A stretch of DNA of 64,000 bases, taken from positions 196,481-260,480 of the forward strand of contig JANXEN010000001.1 in the NCBI GenBank assembly GCA_025058345.1, read 5' to 3'. The stretch is from Sulfolobales archaeon. Its GTDB lineage: Archaea; Thermoproteota; Thermoprotei_A; Sulfolobales; NBVN01. Positions 8,587 to 17,907 of this stretch are shown piece by piece (position 1 is the stretch's first letter; each line of letters opens with the position of its first letter). The notes beneath the pieces were generated by a model. The model was not told where the DNA came from. It searched no databases and saw nothing but the letters and a program-made list of their open reading frames with translations. Position numbers and translations under genes: made by a program.

Positions 8587-9683
8587 TACATGTTCTTTAA
8601 CTCTTTCCTCACCCTCTTTAGAAATGTCAGAGCTACTTCATTGTTACCGTAAGTAGATATGTAGAATCCGTTGCTCAAACCTTTAACCTCCTCTAAAACC
8701 TCCCTAAACATCAATTCGTTAGCTGTAACGAGGTCGTTAGTTCTTAAAAGATTGATTATACGTTCTTTCTCAGAATTATCTAAGTTAATTCCTAAATTAT
8801 TTAAGGAGTTCAACCTTCCGGCACTATCTACTACCGCGTATGTGGTCACTAACTTAACGTTGGGGTCATACGCTCTTAAAGATCTTGCTAATTGGTTAAA
8901 CCTGCTGATGCTATAGATCGGTTGAGTTACAACGAACTCTGCACCAGCCCGCAACTTCCTTACACATCTTAAAATCTCTAACTCTAAGTAACTGCTGTAT
9001 TGATTTACAGCTACACCAATATGAGCTGGCTTACTCCCAACGTTTACTTTTTTACCGCCGTAATCAACGCATAAATCACTTATTAACCTACATAAATACA
9101 CTGACTGAGTAGAGTCTAGTTCGAAGAAGGCCCCTACTTTATTTCTAGGCCAATCACCGGTTATGAATATGTAGTTACGTATATCACAGTTTAGTGATGT
9201 GACTAGATATGATATTAATTCCTCTACATGTTTATTACGTGATGCTATGTTCATCAACACGTCTGAATCCTTTATATGATTCTTAATCATTAAAGCCAGG
9301 GCAAGTTGGTCGTAGGTTCTTAAACCCATAGGTGAATCTACAATAGCGTAAGCGTCGAGATAAGTTGATAGTTTAGCTAACATATCAAGTAGTTTAGGTA
9401 TGTCTAAGCTGTTAGGTTGGGTGAAAACCTCATACGCTATTGCGTTACCCTTACTAAGCGCGTTCATGAACTTCGAGAGATCTCTCCTGGCAGGCGAGTA
9501 GTAATCCCTCAACTTGAAATAAGGTCTTAAATTAACCTTAGTGAATACTTCATAGCGTTTATCGTGCTGACCTAAAGTATTGTATAGTTTAACCCATACG
9601 CACTCCCCTAAAACCTCGCATCGACTATCTCTGTACCCACCACACGGCCCATTCAGCATGTTCTTAGGACAGCCAGCCAACAC
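8586..9683 (-). CDS. MetF-like methylenetetrahydrofolate reductase with N-terminal MTHFR_C-type Cys domain
   Basis: 'CPKNMLNGPCGGYRDSRCEV' followed by MetF-like TIM barrel ('VTQPIYS'). Confidence 0.82.
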   Translation of the reverse strand: MLAGCPKNMLNGPCGGYRDSRCEVLGECVWVKLYNTLGQHDKRYEVFTKVNLRPYFKLRDYYSPARRDLSKFMNALSKGNAIAYEVFTQPNSLDIPKLLDMLAKLSTYLDAYAIVDSPMGLRTYDQLALALMIKNHIKDSDVLMNIASRNKHVEELISYLVTSLNCDIRNYIFITGDWPRNKVGAFFELDSTQSVYLCRLISDLCVDYGGKKVNVGSKPAHIGVAVNQYSSYLELEILRCVRKLRAGAEFVVTQPIYSISRFNQLARSLRAYDPNVKLVTTYAVVDSAGRLNSLNNLGINLDNSEKERIINLLRTNDLVTANELMFREVLEEVKGLSNGFYISTYGNNEVALTFLKRVRKELKNM

Positions 9684-9738
9684 CTATTCCTACCCGTAGT
9701 AAATGCTTAAAGTATTAAAATATTAGTAACTATCGGTT

Positions 9739-10854
9739 GTGATGAAAGTAGGTATTGTGGGTGGTGGGATTGGAGGTCTACTTACCGGTGTTAAAGTTTC
9801 CGGCTTATGTGATGTAGATGTATTTGAGGAACACCATCTAGTAGGCTACCCAAAACATTGTACAGGACTAATCTCAGGTAAAGTTCTTAACTTCTTAGGC
9901 TGTGGGGCTGGGGAATTTGTTTTAAATACTTTCAATAATTACACCTTAACTCACACATCAATACCCAATAGGGAATTGAGACTAAAGTTTAGAGACACCA
10001 TAAGCTTAGTTGATAGGCCTAATATCGAGAGGTACTTAAGTGATGTTTTTCAATCCCGTGGAGGCTCCTTATACCTTAGTTTAAAGGCCGTAGCAATTGA
10101 TGCTTCTAACACCTGTTTAATCTTTGAAGACGGAACTATCCGTAAATATGACCTTATAGTCGTTGCTGAAGGAGCTAAGGCAGCGCTTACGAAGTCCTTA
10201 GGTATGTGCAGTAATTCAACATACCTAGTAGGTATGCAGTCAATCATCAGAGCCAATAACGATTTAGACAGTCCGCATGTGATTTTTGGATGTGACATCA
10301 GCTACGAATTCTTTGGGTGGGTTGTCCCTATAGACAGTAAGCAAGTATTAGTTGGGTTAGCAGATCGTTATGTAGATTATCCAAAGTTAAATTACCTAAT
10401 AAAATCTTACCTATCTAGGAGACTCGGCATTAATGACCTAGTCGTTAAGGAGGTTTTCGGCGGGTTAATACCTACCTCAACACCGTGTAGGCAAGCTCTA
10501 AGGAACATTATCGGTGTAGGCGATGCTGTCTTCGTTACTAAACCAATAAGCGGTGGAGGTATATACAGCATCACCAACCAGGTAAGGGTATTGGAGGAAT
10601 CCCTAAGGAGGGGTGGGACCGATTATGCATCTAAGATGTACTTAAGGGGATTACTAAACCTCTTAACTACTCTTAAGATACAGCACCTATTAAGAAACCT
10701 CGTAATTAACAAGTTCGGTAGCTTAAGTAATTTTGTTATGAAGCTTATAGAATCAGAGGTCAATGAGGTCACTTTACTGGACTACGATAAATACATACTA
10801 AATCCGCTAGACCTCAATAACTTACTTAAATCACTTAGGGCTCTCCTTACATAA
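9739..10854 (+). CDS. Geranylgeranyl reductase-family FAD-dependent oxidoreductase
   Basis: GGGIGGLLTG dinucleotide-binding motif, 'HCTGLISGK', 'VGDAVFVTKPISGGGI'. Confidence 0.85.
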   Translation: MMKVGIVGGGIGGLLTGVKVSGLCDVDVFEEHHLVGYPKHCTGLISGKVLNFLGCGAGEFVLNTFNNYTLTHTSIPNRELRLKFRDTISLVDRPNIERYLSDVFQSRGGSLYLSLKAVAIDASNTCLIFEDGTIRKYDLIVVAEGAKAALTKSLGMCSNSTYLVGMQSIIRANNDLDSPHVIFGCDISYEFFGWVVPIDSKQVLVGLADRYVDYPKLNYLIKSYLSRRLGINDLVVKEVFGGLIPTSTPCRQALRNIIGVGDAVFVTKPISGGGIYSITNQVRVLEESLRRGGTDYASKMYLRGLLNLLTTLKIQHLLRNLVINKFGSLSNFVMKLIESEVNEVTLLDYDKYILNPLDLNNLLKSLRALLT

Positions 10855-10954
10855 CTCGTAAATCACTTCCTTTCCACTTTTAAATCGTCTTACCTAGTAT
10901 CACTGTGGTGGGCTTGAAATAGCAACATGCGCTAAATGCGGTATTAATGCTGCT

Positions 10955-11866
10955 GTGGTATTTCAGAAGCACAGCAGTAAATTATTATGTAGGGGATGCT
11001 TTGCAGATGATGTTAGACTCCGTATATATAACGAGGTCCATAAATACAGCATGTTTGGTTCCGGTGAGAAGTTGTTACTGGCTATTTCTGGCGGTAAGGA
11101 CAGTTTCGTCCTCTTCGACGTTATTTTAAAGATACATGAACCAAGTAAGTTAGGGGTCATCACCGTATTAGAAGGTATTGAAGGTTATAATAGGGATGAA
11201 GATGTACGTTGGGTGATAGAAAGCAGTAAGGAGTTAGGTATAGACTGTATTAGAACCTCATTTAAGGAGGTAGTAGGTTACAGCCTTAAAGATTTGGTAG
11301 CTAGGTCAGGTAGGTCGGAGTTAAATGTAAGTCCTTGCACTTTCTGCGGTATGATAAGGCGGAAAATAATAAATAAATTTGCCAGGGAATTAGGGTATGA
11401 TAAGGTACTAACGGCTCATAACTTAGATGACGAATCTCAGACAGCATTCATAAATATACTGAGGGGTGATTTAAGCAGACTTCTGCAGTCCCACCCTAAA
11501 GGCCCTAAGTTAAGTGAGTTATTTATTAGGAGGGTAAAACCGCTTAGGAAGGTCTATGAGTGGGAGTGCGCACTATATGCTTATTTAAATGGATTTAAGT
11601 TTCAGGAGGTTGAATGCCCATACATTACTGATAGACCTACCTTAAGGGCTAAAATAAGGGAATACCTATATAAGCTTGAGTCCATCAGACCTGGAACACT
11701 CTTAAAATTCCTTAACTCAGTAGATGACTTAATAATTAAATACTTTAGCACTTCTGATAATCTACCTCATCTCCCTACCTGCAGTTATTGCGGTGAACCT
11801 ACTGCGTATGATAGGACTATCTGTAAAACCTGTGAACTACTCATTAAGGTAGGTGTTGTTTTGTGA
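10955..11866 (+). CDS. NcsA/Ctu1-TtcA-type tRNA 2-thiolation protein; 5' end disrupted (zinc finger continues upstream)
   Basis: SGGKDSF PP-loop, 'CTFCGMIRRK', 'CSYCGEPT...CKTC'; upstream in-frame 'ATCAKCGINAA' lacks a canonical start. Confidence 0.9.
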   Translation: MVFQKHSSKLLCRGCFADDVRLRIYNEVHKYSMFGSGEKLLLAISGGKDSFVLFDVILKIHEPSKLGVITVLEGIEGYNRDEDVRWVIESSKELGIDCIRTSFKEVVGYSLKDLVARSGRSELNVSPCTFCGMIRRKIINKFARELGYDKVLTAHNLDDESQTAFINILRGDLSRLLQSHPKGPKLSELFIRRVKPLRKVYEWECALYAYLNGFKFQEVECPYITDRPTLRAKIREYLYKLESIRPGTLLKFLNSVDDLIIKYFSTSDNLPHLPTCSYCGEPTAYDRTICKTCELLIKVGVVL

Positions 11867-12456
11867 GGGTCGATAAAGATTTATGGACTAAGAAGAAGGA
11901 TGCAATGCGTAAGAGGTTACTGGAAGACCTCCACATAGGTTACTTGGACGAAGATATATCAGACATACTTCTGAAGATATTTGAAAGGGAAGACGCGTTC
12001 TCCATCAGCTCATGCAGCGGTAGAATAATATTCGTTGACGCTCAACTACCGTGGATAAGGAAGTCATCAACAGTTATCTTCAAGAAACATAAACCTATAA
12101 CGGTTGAGGAATACATAGAATCCCTTAACAAACCGTTGTTAAATGCGCTATGGATCATTGTCACAGGCCCTATAATCCACATATCTACAGCGACCTTAAA
12201 GGAGGCGTTTAAGCTGATATCCGCAGGTAGGGCTGCAGGATTTAAACACAGCGGTATTATAAGCTTCAGGAGGGATGGAATAGTATTAGAGTTGAAGAGT
12301 GGTATAGGACTCACATATATGGCTAAGAAAGATAATAATGTGTTGATAGACCTCAACAACATCGGCGAAGTTGTTAACGCTTGTAACGATGTTTTGCTGA
12401 AGGGTAAGGAGAGGCTAAACCGACTTAAGGAAGTGCTTAGTAAGCTTGAAAATTAA
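11863..12456 (+). CDS. taw3: tRNA(Phe) wybutosine methyltransferase Taw3/TYW3
   Basis: 'FSISSCSGRIIF', 'SAGRAAGFKHSGI' TYW3 motifs. Confidence 0.88.
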   Translation: MRVDKDLWTKKKDAMRKRLLEDLHIGYLDEDISDILLKIFEREDAFSISSCSGRIIFVDAQLPWIRKSSTVIFKKHKPITVEEYIESLNKPLLNALWIIVTGPIIHISTATLKEAFKLISAGRAAGFKHSGIISFRRDGIVLELKSGIGLTYMAKKDNNVLIDLNNIGEVVNACNDVLLKGKERLNRLKEVLSKLEN

Positions 12457-12482
12457 GTATATGGGAGGCCTAAAGTCGAGAT

Positions 12483-14309
12483 CTACTCTTCTACTTCTTC
12501 TACTGGTGATTCGTAGAAGTATTCATTGATGGATTTTTGATACCTATCTAAGTAACTATCAGGTTTATTTATCCTAGGTCTTCCTGTCTTTCGGTCCCTT
12601 CTAAAGGTTACATCTAACTCCTTAAGGAATACGTTCATACCTCGCTTAAGGCTTGTTGGACTAAATGCTTTACCGCGAACTCCTGGAACACCGCTAAACA
12701 CTATTATGTTATCAGCTATGTTATCTATTACTGTTAGGTCATGGTCAACGACGAAGGCTACCGCTTTCCTAACCTCCACAACTTTTTTAATTGCTTTACA
12801 AATAGTTAATCTTTCATCAACATCTACGAATGCTGAAGGTTCATCCAAGAGATAGATATCGGCGTCTCTAGCGAGTGTAACAGCTATAGCGAACTTCTGT
12901 AGTTCTCCACCGCTTAACTCGTTAATGTTTCTTAGATAAAGCTTATGGAGGTTTAACCTTTTTATAACATCGTTTTGGAACCAGTCACTGCAGGCTAGTT
13001 GAGAAGACTTACATAACTCCTTGAAAGCTTCCTCAACACTACTCCATTCAAATAATTCAGTCTTGACGTACTGGGGCTTATGACTTATTCTAAGCATCTT
13101 CGTAGTTAAGTAACCCTCATCAGGCTCTAACTCACTAGCGAGTAATTTTATGAACGTCGTTTTACCTATCGCGTTAGGTCCGACAACGCCTAGGACTTCC
13201 CCCTTACTTACATCGCCTGCATCAACACTTAACTCAAAACTGCCTATGGACTTCCGTAAATTCGGCCATGAAATGAACTTCTCCTCAAATCTTTCACTAA
13301 GCCCTCCACCGAACTTATTGAACGTTATCGGTTCAGGCCTTATTTTCATGTTCTCTGATGGTAGGTACCCGATCAGGAAGTTGTTTATTCCAGACCCTAC
13401 AGAGTAAACTTTAGAGAATATGCCGAAGACCCCTGGCTCACCGTAAACTATTGTTACGTAATCAGATACGTAATCAAGGATCGCTAAGTCATGTTCCACA
13501 ACTATTACGTACTTATTCTTAATGAACTCCTTAATAGCTCTAGATATCCTTAATCTCTCATAAACGTCTAAGTAGCTTGAGGGTTCATCGAAGAAAAAGA
13601 CGTCTGCGTCTCGCAGTAACGCTGCAGCTATGGCGAATTTCTGCAACTCACCGCCACTTAAGGTGGATACGCTACTGTCCCAGCAGCTATCTAGATTTAC
13701 ATACTTACGTACATCTCGGGCTATACCTCTCTCATCAATTCTATTGATAACATCCTTAACAACGCCCTTCACGAACTTCCTAATCACGTCTACATGTTGA
13801 ATCTTATGAACCACCCTTAATTCCTTATTAACCAATTTACTCAAATACTGGTACATTTCACTTCCTCTATAGAATTTGAGGACAGGATCCCATGATGGTT
13901 TAGACTCTAAATCACCTAAATTAGGTATAACTTCCCCTGATAGTATTTTAATGGCTGAGGTTTTACCTATACCGTTCTTACCGACTATTCCTAAAACCTT
14001 ACCGCCTATAGGTATTGGAAGTCCGTAGAGTTTGAAGGAATTAATACCGTATCTATGGACTAATTTTTTCTCAAGCTCGTCAGGTAGGTTAATTACAGTT
14101 ATAGCGTTATATGGGCACTTCCTAACGCATATACCGCAACCAACGCAAACCAACTCGTAAATAACCGGCTTACCCTTCCTGGATTCGGAAAGTTCTATAG
14201 CCTTAGAGCCTGACCTATTTATAGGGCAAAATCTAACGCACTCTAGATTACATTTATCCGGCCTACATAGGTCATAATCTATTACTGCAATCCTAACCAT
14301 CGCAACCAC
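12483..14309 (-). CDS. abce1: Ribosome recycling ATPase ABCE1 (Rli1)
   Basis: Two Fe-S cysteine clusters, twin ABC domains with LSGGELQK signatures and Walker motifs. Confidence 0.97.
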   Translation of the reverse strand: MVAMVRIAVIDYDLCRPDKCNLECVRFCPINRSGSKAIELSESRKGKPVIYELVCVGCGICVRKCPYNAITVINLPDELEKKLVHRYGINSFKLYGLPIPIGGKVLGIVGKNGIGKTSAIKILSGEVIPNLGDLESKPSWDPVLKFYRGSEMYQYLSKLVNKELRVVHKIQHVDVIRKFVKGVVKDVINRIDERGIARDVRKYVNLDSCWDSSVSTLSGGELQKFAIAAALLRDADVFFFDEPSSYLDVYERLRISRAIKEFIKNKYVIVVEHDLAILDYVSDYVTIVYGEPGVFGIFSKVYSVGSGINNFLIGYLPSENMKIRPEPITFNKFGGGLSERFEEKFISWPNLRKSIGSFELSVDAGDVSKGEVLGVVGPNAIGKTTFIKLLASELEPDEGYLTTKMLRISHKPQYVKTELFEWSSVEEAFKELCKSSQLACSDWFQNDVIKRLNLHKLYLRNINELSGGELQKFAIAVTLARDADIYLLDEPSAFVDVDERLTICKAIKKVVEVRKAVAFVVDHDLTVIDNIADNIIVFSGVPGVRGKAFSPTSLKRGMNVFLKELDVTFRRDRKTGRPRINKPDSYLDRYQKSINEYFYESPVEEVEE

Positions 14310-14348
14310 TCTAACAACTTATAAGCATTCCTAAATATAATTTAGTAG

Positions 14349-14402
14349 ATGATGAGTGGTGACGGCTTGGACGTAGGATGGCATTAAGTAAATCACTGCT
14401 GA
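14349..14402 (+). ncRNA. Candidate box C/D sRNA
   Basis: ATGATGA - 12 nt (gtggtgacggct) - TGGA - ... - CTGA; C' poorly defined. Confidence 0.35.
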
Positions 14403-14498
14403 TTAACCCCTAACTACGGTCTACCTTAAATTTAGAATCATGAGCAATAATATTTAAAATGATGTTAAAAAGACCTAAGTTTCACAGTTTCACGTAAA

Positions 14499-14585
14499 TT
14501 ACCACTCCTCTTCTTCCCACTCTTCTTCTTCCTCTTCCCACCACTCCTCTTCTTCTTCCTCTTCCCACCACTCTTCCTCAAACAT
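14499..14585 (-). CDS. 28-aa Glu/Trp micropeptide MFEEEWWEEEEEEEWWEEEEEEWEEEEW
   Basis: Direct translation of reverse complement: ATG...TAA, 28 codons; TATA-like 'cttatatatttaag' shortly upstream. Confidence 0.6.
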   Translation of the reverse strand: MFEEEWWEEEEEEEWWEEEEEEWEEEEW

Positions 14586-14756
14586 TTAAATCACTCACAC
14601 CTAACTACAAACTTAAATATATAAGTTTTTACTAGTGAGAAAGCTTGCTGAATACAGGTCACCGAATATTAACTACCTTTAACTCTCGCAGCTTTATTAA
14701 TAAGGTATATAAACCACACTGACGAATGTGATCAGGTAACGATAAGGTGCACGACT

Positions 14757-14924
14757 ATGCCTGTCACAGATCCGTTTAAGAGTAAGATAGTTGAGGAGAG
14801 ATTACTTAATAAGACTGTTTGTAGGAAGTGCGGTGCTACAAACCCGCCAGAGGCTGTTAAATGCCGTAGGTGTAAGAGCAGAAACCTAAGACCTAAGAAA
14901 AGGTTCGGCGGGAAGAAGGGTTAA
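14757..14924 (+). CDS. rpl40e: Ribosomal protein L40e (not in ORF track)
   Basis: [55 protein letters not shown]. Confidence 0.95.
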   Translation: MPVTDPFKSKIVEERLLNKTVCRKCGATNPPEAVKCRRCKSRNLRPKKRFGGKKG

Positions 14925-14978
14925 CACCTTCAATTATTCTTTGAAACGCTAATTAAACAGTTGCAACACAATATGAGT

Positions 14979-15548
14979 TCATACCTTAAAACCTACATTC
15001 TTAAGTCTACTTAATAGTAACTTCTCCTCATCTGGGAATTCGTTTCTCACCCGCTCCTTAATAAAGTTAATATCTACCCTTAACCTCCCATTCTTAATTA
15101 AGTCGGCTATTACGCCTAAATCCTCTAAGTCATGGTCCCTACCTGCCCTTGCCTTCAGAACTACGTAATCCTCGATCGTTATACACTTAACTCTAACATC
15201 CATAACCTTTACCTCCTTAGCTGCCCTTATAACGCTCTCAGGTATGTAAAGATCTAATACGTTTTCATGGAGCTCCACAACAACCTCGCTATCGTTGAAA
15301 ATGCAATATAGTGCTGGAGTCCCCCACTCATTTTGAGTTAATTCGCATCCAAGTTTAGCGCTTATGCTCCTAACAGTATCTTCATCAATGTAGGGGCTGA
15401 AGTTAGTGACGAAGAGGTCAATATCATCTTCAAATTCATCGACATTTAAATGAAGTAGGAGTACTGTACTGCCGATTAAAACACCATCAACACCTAAATC
15501 CCTTAATCTAAGAAGAACGTTTCTTAAGACGTTCTTATCGTATCCCAA
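14979..15548 (-). CDS. Nucleotidyltransferase-superfamily protein
   Basis: 'GVLIGSTVLLLHLN..EFEDDIDLFV' and 'ITIEDYVVLKARAGRDHDLEDL'. Confidence 0.7.
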   Translation of the reverse strand: MGYDKNVLRNVLLRLRDLGVDGVLIGSTVLLLHLNVDEFEDDIDLFVTNFSPYIDEDTVRSISAKLGCELTQNEWGTPALYCIFNDSEVVVELHENVLDLYIPESVIRAAKEVKVMDVRVKCITIEDYVVLKARAGRDHDLEDLGVIADLIKNGRLRVDINFIKERVRNEFPDEEKLLLSRLKNVGFKV

Positions 15549-15649
15549 ATAATTATCACCGAACTTAATTAATGTAGGGGATTATAAGCTGCAATTAAGA
15601 TTTAATAACTTTAAAGATTTAAAAGTTTTGCTAACTCTGATATCTTAGG

Positions 15650-15736
15650 GCCGGGGTGGCCGAGCGGCCTAAGGCGGCGGGCTGCAGTGATTGTTGGAAA
15701 CCCGTTTATCCGCGGGTTCGAATCCCGCCCCCGGCT
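15650..15736 (+). tRNA. tRNA-Cys(GCA) with 12-nt canonical intron; CCA encoded
   Basis: GCCGGGG..CCCCGGC acceptor, U73, GCGGG-CTGCAG|tgattgttggaa|A-CCCGT; intron ~15688-15699 at 37/38. Confidence 0.85.
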
Positions 15737-16025
15737 CCACACACGGTTTAGTTAATGTAACGATGCTGAAGAATTTTTAATCTATTTCCTGTTGTTAATA
15801 GATATAGGTTGATGACGTATTTTATATGATTGGTCAACACCGGTAGTGGAAATAACTTAAACGTTAATGCGCATAACTCACCTATTCATTCAGGGTGTGT
15901 TCCCTCATAATTAGAGTGGTAAAGTTAATTCTAATTGACTCTAAGCAAGTTATGAAGTCCTACATCTTGGCGATTTACATATAAAGTTTGGGTAGGAGCG
16001 ACGTATTTATAAACAAAGTTTTTGT

Positions 16026-16277
16026 TTAGGGTATTAAAATAGCTATAGCTATTAATGCAATACCCATAACCGCTAGAGCTATGGTGAATTCCTTAACCTT
16101 TAGGTTAACCAACCACTTCCCTAATGTTAGAACGCCTTTACCGACATAAATGAATGCAACTACCCCCACTAAGGCAAATCCTATGATAGCTAAGATCTCG
16201 GAGCTTGTCCTAAATGCGGCAATCCAGTTAAATAAGCTAGCGATCTTCGAGAGTACCTCAAACCCCACCATCAGCAC
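16026..16277 (-). CDS. Small two-helix membrane protein, possible VirB2/CedA1-like pilin
   Basis: Two hydrophobic helices separated by 'KWLVNLKVKE'; strong TATA-like box just upstream. Confidence 0.4.
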   Translation of the reverse strand: MLMVGFEVLSKIASLFNWIAAFRTSSEILAIIGFALVGVVAFIYVGKGVLTLGKWLVNLKVKEFTIALAVMGIALIAIAILIP

Positions 16278-16397
16278 CGAACATTTAATTATCCCTTATA
16301 TATTTAAAAGAATGTAGCCTAAACAAGCTAATTTATTTTAAGGGTAGGTCCCCAACCTTGTAAATTATTAGCTTCTAACTTTAAGGAGTAAATAATC

Positions 16398-16871
16398 TTA
16401 ACTCCTTGAAGACCTCACCTTCCTAGCGCTTAGATCGGCTTCAGCATCTATCGAACTCGTTTTACTTTTTAATTCATCGACGCCGCTTAGTAATGTATTT
16501 AACTCCTCATTACTTAATCCATACTTCTCTAAGAATTCCACACCATTACTTGTAAGTCTTAGCTTTCTACTTAAGGAGTCAGTCTCTACTAATCCTAGAT
16601 AGAGTAGTATGTTTATGTCATCCCTTAATTGTTTACTGCAGGGAACTCCACCTACGTTAATAAAACTATATTTAAGTTGGATTTTCAACTCATTTTGCAG
16701 GAGATATATTAGGTGTGTAAGGGCCTTTTCCGAAATACTATTTAAATGTTTTATAATATGCAGAAGCTTCAACTTAATTACATCACCCTTAATACTGTCT
16801 ACCGTCACAACAGGCCTTGTAACTATCTTCAGTTCCTTAGACTGCTTCTGCTGCTGACTCAATACCGTCAC
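16398..16871 (-). CDS. Hypothetical protein, winged-helix-like
   Basis: 'DDINILLYLGLVETDSLSRKLRLTSNGVEFLEKYG' wHTH-like segment. Confidence 0.5.
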   Translation of the reverse strand: MTVLSQQQKQSKELKIVTRPVVTVDSIKGDVIKLKLLHIIKHLNSISEKALTHLIYLLQNELKIQLKYSFINVGGVPCSKQLRDDINILLYLGLVETDSLSRKLRLTSNGVEFLEKYGLSNEELNTLLSGVDELKSKTSSIDAEADLSARKVRSSRS

Positions 16872-16964
16872 CTCATAACTACTAGATAAAGAGGTATTAA
16901 GCTTTAATAACTCTAACCACGACTTACGATGTAATACTTATTTTCGAGTAAGTGCAGTATCTAC

Positions 16965-17240
16965 ATGATGGACTTGGAAACTGATCACTCTAAATTTAAG
17001 GAGGTCTTAAACTCTCTAACGAAGGAGGAGTCTATAACCCTTAATTACTTTATAAGGTACAGATCCGTTGGTGAGTTGATAGCGTTGAAGGAGTTGAGGG
17101 CGCTTTACGGCATACAGGAACCTTCAAAGATCATCAATAAGTTATTGTATAAGGGTTTAATAGAGAGGGGTATCGGGTGTTATAATGTTTCATCTAACTT
17201 ACTAAAAACTCTTAAAGAATGTAAAACTACTCTTAAGTGA
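16965..17240 (+). CDS. Small winged-helix-like protein
   Basis: 'IINKLLYKGLIERGIGCYNVSSNLLKTLK'; first ORF of pilus cluster. Confidence 0.5.
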   Translation: MMDLETDHSKFKEVLNSLTKEESITLNYFIRYRSVGELIALKELRALYGIQEPSKIINKLLYKGLIERGIGCYNVSSNLLKTLKECKTTLK

Positions 17241-17261
17241 GAATGTTCAGTTGGTTTCCGG

Positions 17262-17852
17262 GTGTTGAAAATGATGGTAGATCCGCTGACGGGTATAATG
17301 AACCAAATACCTAAATCAGCTCTAATAGCTATTATAGGGAATCCGTTTACTTACTCGTTTCATGTAGGTTTAGAATTAATTCGTAGGGCATACTTGAATT
17401 TTAGTTGGTATATATTCGTCAATGATGTTACACAGCGATATAGTGATACCTTAAAACGGTATGGAATTGTTAAAGATGACGTAACTTTCATAAATGATTT
17501 ATGCAGCGGTGTAGGCTTTTTAGGGAGAGCTTTAGGCAGTGATGGTAATTTAGCTTATATCATTGCCAATAGCGATACCTCCTGCATTGAGGATTACTTT
17601 AGAGCTCTTATGAGTAGGGATTTATCAGTAGATTCTGTTGCCGTTATCCAAGTCGATGAGAATCACCATAAGCCAGTAACTTACATCGCAGATTTAATAA
17701 TTAAGTTAAGCATCATCGAAGACCCTAACTCACTTAAGACGATATCTAGAATAGCGAAGTTCATATTAACTAGGGGTGATGTTACAGAGATATCGATGAG
17801 TTATTCAGTCACTCCATCTGAAGTAGTCTTCAAAGAATTCACTAGATTATAG
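17262..17852 (+). CDS. Divergent KaiC/ArlH-like protein lacking Walker A
   Basis: 'LIAIIGNPFTYSFHVGLELIRRA' aligns with a KaiC P-loop region but lacks GKT/S; pilus operon context. Confidence 0.45.
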   Translation: MLKMMVDPLTGIMNQIPKSALIAIIGNPFTYSFHVGLELIRRAYLNFSWYIFVNDVTQRYSDTLKRYGIVKDDVTFINDLCSGVGFLGRALGSDGNLAYIIANSDTSCIEDYFRALMSRDLSVDSVAVIQVDENHHKPVTYIADLIIKLSIIEDPNSLKTISRIAKFILTRGDVTEISMSYSVTPSEVVFKEFTRL

Positions 17853-17907
17853 TAAAATTATTTTAAGAATTTAAGGATAAAATTATATTACCCGAATACA
17901 GTAATCT

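Noticed and set aside
12042-12362. 106-aa minus ORF antisense to Taw3
   Set aside because: Shadow ORF of a clearly conserved gene; no independent motif.
15650-15736. Reading as tRNA-Ser(GGA) (loop CTGGAAA)
   Set aside because: No long variable arm, discriminator is U73, and canonical 37/38 intron placement gives tRNA-Cys(GCA).
15740-16020. Possible C/D sRNA in the spacer after tRNA-Cys (minus ATTATGA..CTGA)
   Set aside because: Lacks the second guide and terminal D box; spacing inconsistent.
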